NCBI RefSeq assembly: GCF_907164915.1
Contig: NW_025919501.1
Coordinates: forward strand, 1 to 64,000
Reading direction: 5' to 3'
DNA length: 64,000 bases
DNA from: Impatiens glandulifera
Taxonomy: Eukaryota > Streptophyta > Magnoliopsida > Ericales > Balsaminaceae
Shown: positions 30,826-41,470 of the stretch, one piece after another
How positions within the stretch are numbered: position 1 is the first letter of the stretch
How the letters are laid out: each line of letters begins with the position of its first letter
Notes under the pieces: model-generated
What the model saw: only the letters and a program-made list of their open reading frames with translations
Database searches by the model: none
What the model was told of the DNA's origin: nothing
Program-made: the position numbers and the translations under genes

Positions 30826-33340
30826 TCATGTTTGTGGCTGAGATGATGGCGGCTGAGATGATGATGCTCTTGCAACTCTTGCAGTAGAGGGTGCAGGAAT
30901 TACTGATTTGCATGTTGCCCTGTTATGACCCTGACCACCACATGAGCTACATCTTCTCGGTACCTTACGAATTTCACCTTGGGATGACCTACGCTTTGTT
31001 TGAGGTTGCCCCTTCTTAACCTTAACAGGTGGTTTAAGGCACACTCGTTGCTTGACATGTTCTGGAATATCCCAATACTCTTCATGACAAACTGGATATA
31101 TTGTTTCCGCATACGCATTGATCCACAATTCACTTGAGTAATACCTGAAAGATAACAATTGAACATGTGAGAAATAAAGTTAGTTAGATAGATTCAATAG
31201 AAAATAAAGTAAAGTAAACCTTAAACCTTGAGCAGAACTCATAGGCATCCAATCTATGGGTACGGGAAGCAGCCAGGGCATGAGTGCAAGGAAGACCCGA
31301 TACATCAAATACCCTACAACTACAACTCATTCCTTTCAAGTCAACTTTATAATCAGATTCACCGTCATGGACATAAAACTCGAATCGGTTAAGTGGATGA
31401 ACGTTATATAATCTGGCTTCTCAGCTTGATCACGTAAGAACTTTTCATAATAAGAAGATAAACGTTCATTGTGATTGGACGCTTTTTCTCTTCGACTATT
31501 AAACCAATCTTGTAATGTGAATCTTAAATAATCAGCTAAGATTGATATGGGATACTTTATAGCTTCCCTACTTTGACTATTGAAGCTCTCAGCGTAATTG
31601 CTTGTCATTTGATTGTATCGTTTACCAGGAAAAAATGCACGACTCCATCTCTCAAACCCAATATCTGCCAAATACATGGCAATACGAGGGTCCTTAGCAT
31701 TGATCTTGTCAAAATACTGATTAAACTTCAAGATTGTGTATGCTTGAGAAGCCAAACCAAACTCGGCGTGGCAGTGATCGGTTTTGAATTTGGCCATAAT
31801 ATTCATCTTGATGTGATATGTGCACGCACCCTGGTCAGCTTCTGGAAAAACAGCACACAGGGCATTGGCGATGCTTGGGTGTCTATTAGATACGAACACG
31901 AGATCATCAACCAATCCAATTGAATCTCTAAGTTTTTGCATGAAGTAAGTCCAGGAGTTGTTATTCTCCGAATCAACAACGCCGAATGCAACAGGATAGA
32001 GTTGTTCATTCGCATCTAATGCTATCGCCACCAATAGCTGACCTCCAACCTTGTGCTTAAGAAAACTGGCATCGACGCACAATACTGGACGACAACAGTT
32101 TTTGAAACCCCTAATTGAGCAGCCTAAGGACATGAACATATACCTGAAATGACCGTGCTCATCCGTCTGGATGTCTGTTATGGTACCCGGATTGTTCTTC
32201 TCCAACATGTACAGGTATGATGGCAATTTACCGTAAGAATCTTCTACAGTTCCTCGCACCGCCATTAGGGTCTTTTCTCTAGACCGCCAAGCCTTATTAT
32301 AAGACAACTTTATTCCATAAGTAGTCTGTATGTCTTCCATTATTTTCTTGGGCATGTGGTCATGGTGATGGTCCATGTACTTGCTCTTCATGCATTCCCC
32401 AAACACCCATGCTGGTGCTTGCCTTTGATTCTCTTTCCTCGTCACAATTGAACACGTATGATCTTTTACGAATTTACGAATCTCAAACATTTCCGAGGAA
32501 TTTACTCTGACAACACGCAGTCTCCACTTGCAATTCTTATCCAAACATTTCACAACCCAAAGTTCTTTTTTTGACTTCACCACTTTGAATTCAAAATGAT
32601 TAGTCATGGCATATTTATATAACCTCAGTTGAAGTTCTTTTTTATTCTTAAACAAAGAACTGACTTCCAATCCGATTCAGGTACTTACTGCCTCATGTAT
32701 AGGATTTTCACTACTTGGTATGTTACTAGCAACCCATTCACTGCAGCTTGGTTGAGTACGAACAACAACATTGTTTTGTTGTGTACTAGGAACCCAAGCA
32801 CCGCTTTGATTTGAATTGGTACTAGGAACCCAATCAGAACTATTAGGTTGGGTAATAGGAACCCAATCATCATCAGCATCATCCCCCACATTCAGACGCA
32901 AATGTTCATCTTCAATGTCATTTTCGAAGAAAACCTCATGCTGCATCGGGAAGATGTCGGGGTCATCAATTTCTGGAACCGCTACACTTTCTTGAGTTGG
33001 TAGTGACTTCTATACTAAGGATACACACAATGGAGTGCGGCTGTGGACTGAAACTGCTTCATGTAAAAAGAACTCCACATCCACATCTTTTTTATATCAG
33101 TTATATAAAAAAATTTGGCAATCATGCCAGGAGCATTATACTTGGCTTGAAGCAATAAATCATATCTAGATTTGTCAACATCGGTAGCAGAATAAATTTG
33201 ATCAACTAATTGGGCATAAGTAGAATTTTGGGGAACAATCATACCGATGTTTGACTTTGCAGAAAAATGAGTAAGATCATCCGTAGTTTTCCACTCTCCA
33301 TCAAAGTAAAGAAGTACATGTACTTGAGCTGCAATTGAAA
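30826..33340 (-). pseudogene. mudrA-type MULE transposase, decayed
   Basis: Minus-strand blocks follow the MuDR order. 33340-33015: N-terminal MuDR domain (VHVLLYFDGEWKTTDDL, TYAQLVDQIYSATDVDKSRY). 32946-32677: acidic linker with repeated WVPSTN phrases. 32670-31336: FAR1-like zinc region (CLDKNCKWRLRV) and the catalytic core with Asp 200 (LCVDASF), then VSNRHPSI where the second catalytic Asp is Asn 262, C283/H286, and Glu 361 (SNYAESFN). A SWIM finger (CSCRVFDVSGLPCTHAL) is in another frame near 31250-31325. After an intron, 31158-30826 carries a zinc knuckle (CSSCGGQGHNRATC). Frameshifts near 33090 and 31390 and stops near 33013 and 32677 break it. It is tail-to-tail with the Ulp1-like gene. 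Confidence 0.85.
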
Positions 33341-33939
33341 ATAGTTCAACAACATCACAAGAATTGAAAAAAGTTCAACATTATTACCATAACCGATGAG
33401 AGTTTGCTCGTAGAGTTTCAGGAAATCCAATGCCGCAACTTTTTACCATAAGTTTGCTTCAATGAATCTAATGGGATAAGAGCTCCCTATCCAATAGGTC
33501 CATTGAAGCAAACTTGTGGTTAATTCTTGGAACATTGTATCTCCACGAAACATACTAGTAAACTCTACCTCAAAGCTTATTTCGCGTGAGTGGGAATCAA
33601 TAAGCGTGAGTGAAATACGCGTGAATCAGCTACACTATGCCAGCAAACCCTAAACCTTAATTCTAGAATAACAACATAGTATTGATTCCCATTCATTCGA
33701 ATACAACCTAGCTAAACTATAATTTAACTAACCTAGTGTTCATAATCACTAAAAACCATAAAATAAACATACCCATTTTGAGAACGAAGAGTAGTGGGTC
33801 ACGAATTCAAACGGAGAGGTCTCGTGGTGTCGTCGTAGTCGCCAGCTGCTGCTGCTCGTGGTTGAGTTCTTCAGGGGAGGGTCGAGTCGGAGTGGCGAAA
33901 GCGAGAGAAGAGAGAAGAGGAAATTAGTGATTCGTAGTT

Positions 33940-34160
33940 TTGTTATAAATTAGGGCACAAAAATATTATATACGATGAAAGACGAGAATTGAAATTCATG
34001 TGTTTCATCTAAAACACGTGAATAAACTCACGCATTTTAGATGAAACGCGTGAATGCATTTCACGTTAATTGAAAGACGAGGAATTCCATTCACGCATTT
34101 CATCTAAAATGCGTGAGTTTATTCACACGTTTTAGATGAAACGCGTGAATAACAACATTG
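33940..34160 (-). promoter_or_regulatory. Internal TIR-like region upstream of mudrA
   Basis: TTAGGGCACAAAAATATTAT and the following palindromes (TTTAGATGAAACGCGTGAAT, TTTCATCTAAAATGCGTGAG) parallel the right TIR block at about 36280-36460 in the same orientation. It lies directly upstream of the transposase gene and contains a TATA-like ATTATATAC. It probably supplies the mudrA promoter and may be a relic of an earlier right end of the element. Confidence 0.55.
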
Positions 34161-34558
34161 TTCCTTGTTCCTTGTTGTTTGAGTTATGTTGTAAATAAAG
34201 AAAGCGAATATGCGTGATTATACACAATACGCGCGAGTTATGTTGGATTGTTCTAAATAAGCATAAGTTATGATACTAAATTCAAGCATTCTACACAATA
34301 TACGTGAGTTTGTAGTATGGTGTATCATCAAATCGATTAACTCACCTAAATTATAAGAAAGCCAACAATGATAAATAAGGCATATTGTAATAAATCAACA
34401 AACCATATTGTTAACAAAAGTAATAAACCATAAATAGAAGAATATTCAGTAATATAAAACACCATAAATCATAAATATCCAAATTAAGTATTGTTATAAA
34501 CCATAAATATCATAAATAAACCATAAATAGAAGAACAATAAGTCTAAACAACTCCAAA
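34161..34558. other. AT-rich MULE interior, no gene seen
   Basis: Low-complexity sequence with scattered CGTGAGTT phrases and repeats of AAACCATAAAT; no coding potential recognised. Confidence 0.5.
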
Positions 34559-35327
34559 TTAAGTAAGCAAATGCTGCAAATCACAAGCAGCAACAGATTG
34601 AAGCAACTTTGTATGAGGAACAACATGTTCATCCAATATCCATGACATAGCAGCCGCTGTCTCATAAAGCCAATTGTCGGGAAGAACATCAAAATCTTTT
34701 TCAATTGGTCGACACTTGCTGTATATCTCGAAATATACTATTATAGTTTTCGCATCCCTTGGGTCAGCAAATGGATAATCTGGATTATCCGATTCTTTAA
34801 TACTACCACCTCCAGCAACTATTAACTCAATGAGATCCTGTTTGTAAAGTGGGATGAAATTCCCTATAAATATAAAAATGTAACCGTCGAACAGTTTCGA
34901 ACGCTGAAAAACAAACAAAGAAAATAATTTCAGTTATCAAGCAAAATAATAAAAGTACAGATAGGAGGAATAAGACCAAACTCACATTATTCAACAATAG
35001 AAGTCTGCCTTTTCTAGGACCACATTGGGCTCCATGATTATCATGTTTAACCTCATAAGGTTCCTCATCAACACAGTTTTGGGTTTTCAATGATGATTTT
35101 ATCCCTACACAAAACAATTTTTATATTAATTTAACAGACATATGTATAAACAAATCGTGTTAACAGAGACTCACAATCAATAGTAAGGACCCATTTCCTT
35201 TTCAGAATTGCCTTCAATACTTTTTGAGTTCGGCCGCATGCACCATTGGGATCAGTGTAAGCAATAACATGGGTTACATCTTCTCTCCACTCCGGAGACA
35301 CCCTTGCACCAAAAGTGGAGCAAATTC
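34559..35327 (-). pseudogene. Captured BRCA1-type tandem BRCT exons
   Basis: Three minus-strand exon blocks have GT-AG borders. 35175 to about 35327 reads FGARVSPEWREDVTHVIA and KRKWVLTID (first BRCT, with the NGAC.RT phrase). 34986-35104 restores the conserved Trp across the junction, then EEPYEV and HGAQCGPRKGR (inter-BRCT linker). 34559-34903 reads LFDGYIFIF, LIELIVAGGGSI, SWILDEHV and ends SVAACDLQHLLT plus stop (second BRCT). Introns use strong GTGAGT donors. The wording is that of plant BRCA1/BARD1 C-termini, which bind phosphopeptides in DNA repair. The N-terminal RING and most of the protein are absent, so this is a transposon-captured fragment in sense orientation from the right TIR. 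Confidence 0.78.
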
Positions 35328-35690
35328 AACTATCAACAACTGTGTAAAACAATAATATAATGGTTATTACATTCAAAACTAGTTAATATGGACATAGTAG
35401 AGAGAATAGAACATACATTATTTTTATGTGATAATTGATTGAGACATAAGGTCATAACAATGTTTGTTGCCTGCATATTATAAAAAAAGGAGTTTTGTTA
35501 TTAAATACATAAATATGAACATTTCAATTCAATATAACAACCATTTTATTAAATACCATTTTGTTGAACGAACTGAGAAAACCGGTTGTGGTGGCGGTCG
35601 TGGCAGCTCCTGATCTAAATACTACAATATCCATCAATATAAAGAGCAGAATATACATCAATAGCTAACCATACAATATTCATGTAATTG
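35328..35690. other. MULE interior next to BRCT exons, no confirmed exon
   Basis: AT-rich. A stretch near 35420-35475 on minus could be one more captured exon, but no clear family match or frame continuity was found. Confidence 0.4.
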
Positions 35691-36100
35691 AAACCAACAA
35701 TCAATCAGTATATATAGGAAAACCAACAATCAATCAGTATATATAGGAAACGACATAATATACATCAAAACCAAACCTTAAACCCTAAATACACCAATAT
35801 CCATGAATATAAATGGCGGAATATACATCGAAACCTAACCCTAAACCTAAATACATCAATATACATAGGAAACGGCATAATATACATCAAAACCAAACCT
35901 TAAACCCTAAATACACAAATATCCATGAATATAAACGGTATAATATACATCAAAACCTAACCCTAAACCTAAATACATCAATATATATAGGAAACGACAT
36001 AAAATACATCAAAACCAAACCCTAAACCTAAATACATTCATATCCATGAATATAAACGGTATAATATAAATCGAAACCTAAACCTAAACCTTAAGCCCTA
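35690..36100. repeat. Subterminal tandem repeats, about 60-bp unit in 122-bp dimers
   Basis: Five to six copies start at about 35758, 35820, 35879, 35942, 36001 and 36063, each opening AATATACATCAAAACC and containing AACCCTAAACCTAAATACA. Odd and even units differ in a regular way (ATCCATGAATATAAACGG versus ATACATAGGAAACG), so the array grew by duplicating a dimer. It abuts the inner end of the right TIR. Confidence 0.7.
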
Positions 36101-36634
36101 AACTGACCTGATGATGTTGAAGAACGATGATGTTGGAAGGATCCCGATGATGTTGAGGAACGATGATATTGAGGAACGATGATGTTGAGGAACGATGATC
36201 TTAATGGATGTTGAAGGAAGTAGGAATGGAAAGTCGGCCGTAGTCGGAGTGGGAGGAAGAATCGGGGAGGTTTTGTTTTAAAATAGGGCCAAAAGTTATA
36301 TATAAGACTAAAGACGCGAATTATCATTCACACGATTTAATATAAATCGCGTGAGTTCATCAACGCGTTTAAGATGAAACGCGTGGATGGTAATTCACGT
36401 AAATTGAAAAACGCGAATTTCCATTCACGCGTTTCATCTAAAACGCGTGAATGAAATCACGCGATTTAGATTAAATTGCGTCAATGGTAATTCGCGTCAA
36501 TGAGCGTAAAATCTGGCGCGCGAGGGGTATTTCTGACATTTCGCAGGGCAAAAGGGCCCTTTTTGCCAACATTAGCAGGCGCGGACCTTTTTTGGAATTT
36601 CCCCTGTTATGGGGGGCATTTCATCAAATTTCCC
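36091..36634. repeat. Right MULE terminal inverted repeat
   Basis: Inverted partner of 10687-11202. It has an expanded internal series of GATGATGTTGAGGAACGATG units (about 36110-36200) that is shorter in the left TIR. TATA box TATATATAA on minus at 36296-36304; donor-like CAG/GTCAGT on minus at 36102-36107. Confidence 0.9.
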
Positions 36635-39600
36635 GATAGAAAAATGGCTCACGATTGGGTTACCCTTAAGGATATGATAAAAAAAAGGTTTACTAAGAAG
36701 GTCTGGAATCGAGATACCCGAGGTATCTCAAGCTTTTTTATGTCGATCATGAACAAATTTAGTTAGTTTTTGATAATAGGTATTTTGCCCCGTACATATA
36801 CATTTGTATTTAGTTTGAAATATCTCCGATTACACTAATTTGTTTAATAAAACATTTATACATTTATTATTATTTGATTTTGCTCATTTCTTATTTACAC
36901 CATCAACATTTTTGTACACATAAACAACTAGGTGCTTATGTGACATTACACATTTTTTTTTAAATTAAAAACAAAATATTATTATTATTATTTTTAAATT
37001 TAAGCATAAATCTTTCATTTTTTTCATTTTCCCTCTTTCTCTATGTCATTTTCCATAATTAAATCACACCAAAACTTCTCTGTATCGTATTTAAAAAAAT
37101 TAAAGTCAATTCTTCTTCTCGAGCCAAAGAAGACGAAGGTTTTTGCACGATCTTTTCTTAACTACCGTCTTACTCTACATCGATAGACGAAGATGAAAGA
37201 TTGCCTAAAAATATTTTAACCGACCTGAGAGATTATTCAATTTTAAACATAACATTTTCAACGACGGATGTTCTTGAGCTAAGACCGAGAGGTCCTACCG
37301 AGGATTTGTATGTCCAGGATCGAGAGGTCTAACCTAGGTCTAAGGAATCTTGACCCTGACTGAGGATTTTTGAACTTAGGACCGATGAACTTGGCTTAAA
37401 ACTAGCCTAAGACCGATGGATTTGTATGTGAACTACATTTGATATTATCAAATCTAATAATCTGCATAGAAGATCTAAATACATAAATCAAAAATGTAAT
37501 GTAATTAGTAAAAAATCGGAAGAACAAACAAGTCCCAACATAAACACATTAAACGTTATAACATCTACGATTCATAAAGCTATGAAAGCTATATCAAACA
37601 AGATCAATGGCGGAGCCACGTAGCGGGCTGTGGTGGACTCTAGCCCAAGGTTGACCTTTAAAATAGTTTATATATAAATGTTTCTATTTAACAAATATAG
37701 TTAATTCACTTTGGCTTTTAGAGTTTTGGAGTTAAGAGTTATCTTAGAGGTCATGTGATCAAACATTGACCTCCTCCTTTTGTTTGGTATAAAATTTGTT
37801 TATATAACTTATAAAGAATTATATATAAAATAATTTAAATTATATAATAATGTTATTAAATATTTTAAAACTACATTTATATGATAATTATTTTTTTATT
37901 ATCTTTAATATAATTAATAATACAAATTACTTATAAGATAAAAGATTAAATAATAATTTATATAAAGATAAAATAATTTTTTATATTTTTTAATTTTAAA
38001 ATATTTCAAAAATTTATATAAATTGATATATTATTTATTCTTCCAAAATAAATTATATATATTAATATTATGTAATTTTCTTTTCGAGTGTATATTAACT
38101 TAATAATCTGTTTTTTTTAATGATTTTATATTTTTGTTATTATTTTTATGTTTTTATTCGTTTTTCTATATTCTCACATAATTAAGCTCTACTAATTAAA
38201 CTTTTATAATTTTTTTCTTTAAATATATATATTTAGTTTTTATTTATTTAAAACTTAATTAATTTAACTTTTCACATTTTTAAACCTAATTTTTCTATAA
38301 CTATATAGTTTTAAATTTATAATTTTTTTTAAATCAAGTATTCTTATTTTTGATTAGATTTCGTATATTTATTTTATTTTAGTAAGGTGTTTGTGAAACG
38401 ATTTGATTAATATTTTTATTTATTATCCATATTAGTGTAATACTTATAATATTTTCAGCTAGTCCAATGAATTTTTTTCACTTAATTCGCCCTCAAACAA
38501 GATGCAAGTTTATACATTTGGCTTTTTTTCCAAAATCAAACTATACACCAAAACCCATGACCATGATTCTATCTAGCTAAGATATAAAACTCAAATGCAT
38601 CGATTATATAGAAAGAGAGAGTGCAAGAAAAGTGATTGAAGCCTAACCTAACTTTCTCACTTTTCATATAGATCAACAATATAAAAAGTTAAAATGATAC
38701 TTATTTGATGACTTGAAATTAATCTTCACTCCGGTGTTGTAAGTTTGGTTGTTGTTGTAGAATGAAAGACGTCAAATGAGAAAGTTGAAGGAAGGTGAAC
38801 GAAGAAGAAATATAAAGGGGAGTGAGGGAAAGGTGAAAGATGAAGATGAAGGAAGAATAAAAAGGATAATAATAGAATAAAATTTGTATTGAAGGCTTGT
38901 AACTGGTTTCATGAGTTACAATTTTATACATCGTCTAATTTTGTAATTTTTTTTACTATATATATAAAACCTCAAAACCAAACAAAGCTAATGTATAATA
39001 ATGGAATAAAATTCTATACCTCGTCTAATTCATAATAATGGAATATTTTATTTTACTTTTTTTATGTACTTTAGGAAACCTTGTATAGAGCTTTTAAGCT
39101 CGGTTCAGGTCAATTCAAAAGTTTCAATAAGTGTCTAGGAGTGTTCTCCAACTCATTGTAAGTTTTCATTCTTATTATAATTCATGTCATTAACAAAGTT
39201 TGAAATTTTATATTTCACGTGTTTTTGAACATTGCGTGATTACTCAATTTCTTGATTTGATTTTGATCCTAAGATTGTTTGTAAACTTTTTATCAATTCA
39301 ATTCGATCAATTCACTCTAAATCCGAAAAGACCAAATTTGATTTTAAAATTAAAAAATAAAATGAATCTTTTGAGTTATAGTTCAAAAATGGTCATTTAA
39401 AAAGCTTCCAACACATTCTAAATGATGTTAGAAACAATTTGAGATTTTTCTCGAAGTATTTGAGGCATTTTTGCCCAAATTTGACATTAAAAGCAAGGCT
39501 ATGGATTTGAGTTTTAAAATGGCTCAAACGTATAATTAGTTGAGTTTAAATGATCGGTTTTTATTTTATTAAATCTTTCAATAAACTTATATTTTGAATT

Positions 39601-39962
39601 AAAACTTTAAAACTCAAAAAGTCATTTTTTTGATTGAAATGTTCTATTTTTTATGATGCCATGATGAGGTCCTTTCCGGTTGAATGATGACCTTAGAGTG
39701 TGATGAATATGTTCTAAATGGGTAGACAGTTTTTCATGTTTTTGGATCCGTGATAGAGGCTTTTTTTTGTTTTGCTGGAAGTTGAAGACGAAGCTGACTC
39801 GGCCAAAACCCAACTCCTATGCGCCTGAGTCTAGTCTATGCCTCACTCATTCAGTTCGTGTGTCTCGTCCCTATTGACCAATTGAGAAACCACCTTGACT
39901 CCTACCTAGAGGGCATCCAAGCCGACCCATATCGATCTTGAACCGTTCCTGGAGAATTAGTG
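36635..39962. other. AT-rich intergenic DNA, no supported gene
   Basis: About 3.3 kb of mostly AT-rich DNA. There are some GACCGAGAGGTC-like repeats at 37280-37330, a GGCGGAGCCACG phrase at about 37611 of the kind seen at the ends of some plant repeats, and no intact coding frame. Possible old transposon remnants, none with definable termini. Confidence 0.5.
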
Positions 39963-39967
39963 GTTCA

Positions 39968-40313
39968 TGTTACACAATAAACTCAAATAACGGTCAGCCA
40001 TATTTTAAATAATAAATTGAATGTTTTTTTAAGTTTAGTCTTTAATGGTGGAGATCTCAAACGTTTCTAACGTTTTAGCAGTTTTAGTAATCAGGGGTCA
40101 GTCTTAAATGTTGCTGTTACAATTTTTTTGTCTTTAATTGTTGTTTTCATTTCTTGTACGTTTTGTTTTCTGTTAAGAGACTATAAATAAAGGTGTGTGT
40201 GATGAATATGAAGTAAGAGAGAAAAGAATAATAAAAAAATTTTGTTTCACTTATAGAAGAATTCCTCAAGAGTCTTTCTATCTCCTCTTCCTCCAAAAGT
40301 TTATTTTTCTCAA
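39968..40313 (+). repeat. 5' LTR of the short copia element
   Basis: Contains TATAAATAAAGG near 40182-40193 as a likely TATA box and ends TTTTTCTCA three bases before the primer-binding site. Confidence 0.9.
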
Positions 40314-40330
40314 ATTGGTATCAGAGCGCC

Positions 40331-41470
40331 ATGGCAAACAAAGCGATGGGGAAGATACCACTGCCGCGACTCACCAAAACCAACTTTGATAATTAGAGTA
40401 TTCAGATGCAAGCTTTACTCGGTGCACAAGACGTATGGGAAGCAGTCGAAGATGGTTATGAAGAACCGGCTGGAATGGGAAATCTTTCGGCGACTCAGTT
40501 GAAGGCGTTGAAAGAAACACGATTGAAAGATAAGACCGCTCTCTACCTCCTGTTTCAAGCGGTAGACGAGTCGGGTTTCGAGAAAATTGTAGGTGCAGAA
40601 AACTCGAAGGCAGCGTGGGACATTTTAAAAAAGGTTTTCAAGGGTGCCGATTGAGTTAAACAAGTGCGACTTCAAACTCTTCGAGGCGAATTGGAGGCCT
40701 TGAAGATGAAGGAGTCAGAAGGAATTTCTACCTACATCACACGTGTGCAAACAGTGGTGAATCAACTCAAACGCAATGGAGAAACCCTCTCCGATGCAAG
40801 AGTTGTGGAGAAGATTCTACGGTCATTGACCGAGAATTTCGAAAACGTCGTTTGTGCAATCGAGGAATCGAAGAGTCTGGAAGAGATGACCGTTGATGAT
40901 CTTGCTGGTTCTCTTGAAGCACATGAGCAACAGAAGAATAAGAAAAAACAAGAATTGCTCGAAGAAGCCTTACAAGCCAAGACAACCATCAAGGAGGACA
41001 GAGTAATGTATGCGCAACACAATCGAGGAAGGGGACGCGGTCGTGGAGGTCATGGTCATGACCGCAGCGGAGGCCGAGGACGTGGAAACAATTATGAAGA
41101 AAATGATCAGTCAAGCCAACAAAATTGGCGTGGGCGAGGACGTGGTCGTGGGAGAGGCGGCCGGTCAAATCATCCAACTGTTGAATGCTACAACTGCGGA
41201 AAGCATGGGCACTACGCAAAAGAGTGCAAATCAAACATCGAATGTTACAACTGCGGAAAATATGGGCACTATGCAAAAGAGTGCTATTCTGAAAAAAGGA
41301 TAGAAGAGAACGCGAATCTGGTCGCGGAAGAGGAGACAAGAGAAGTCGGTGTTCTCATGATGGCCTATAAAGACGTCACTTTCGACAAGGAGACGTTGTG
41401 GTATCTCGATATAGAGCCAGCAATCATATGTGCGGGAAAAAGAATTTTTTTGTGGAGATACAAGAGATAA
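40331..41470 (+). pseudogene. gag: gag of the short copia element, with nonsense codons
   Basis: The frame starts at the ATG just after the PBS. It carries a TAG at 40394-40396 and a TGA at 40652-40654 before a long open part. Recognisable are the copia gag core ([47 protein letters not shown]), an Arg/Gly-rich stretch ([20 protein letters not shown]) and two CCHC knuckles ([14 protein letters not shown] and [14 protein letters not shown]). The frame runs out of register at the protease active site (about 41411-41416), where one base is missing next to LD, and ends at 41470. Confidence 0.85.

Larger units (their letters stand above)
10687..36634. mobile_element. Mutator-like element (MULE) with long TIRs, Ulp1-like and mudrA-like genes and captured host exons
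   Basis: The left end, starting GGGAAATTTGATGAAATG, is repeated inverted at the right end (CATTTCATCAAATTTCCC, ending 36634). The inverted homology continues for about 0.5 kb. The flanks GATAAAAAAA (10677-10686) and GATAGAAAAA (36635-36644) match at nine of ten bases, fitting the 8-11 bp duplications of MULEs. Inside are a Ulp1-like gene (12343-16320, plus), a mudrA-type transposase (30826-33340, minus), a katanin-p80 exon (11908-11978) and BRCT exons (34559-35327). Without the nested retrotransposon the element is about 12.1 kb. Ulp1-carrying MULEs are known in plants (Kaonashi and CUMULE types). The transposase has lesions, so this copy is non-autonomous now. Confidence 0.88.

Noticed and set aside
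35758..36090. Interstitial telomere
   Set aside because: The AAACCCTAAA motif occurs once per 60-bp unit, not as a head-to-tail 7-bp repeat.
36500..36766. 88-codon frame crossing the right end of the MULE
   Set aside because: Half lies in the TIR and half in the flank, so it is a chance fusion without homologous counterpart.
37600..37700. Possible transposon end (GGCGGAGCCACG phrase)
   Set aside because: No matching opposite terminus or target duplication could be found.
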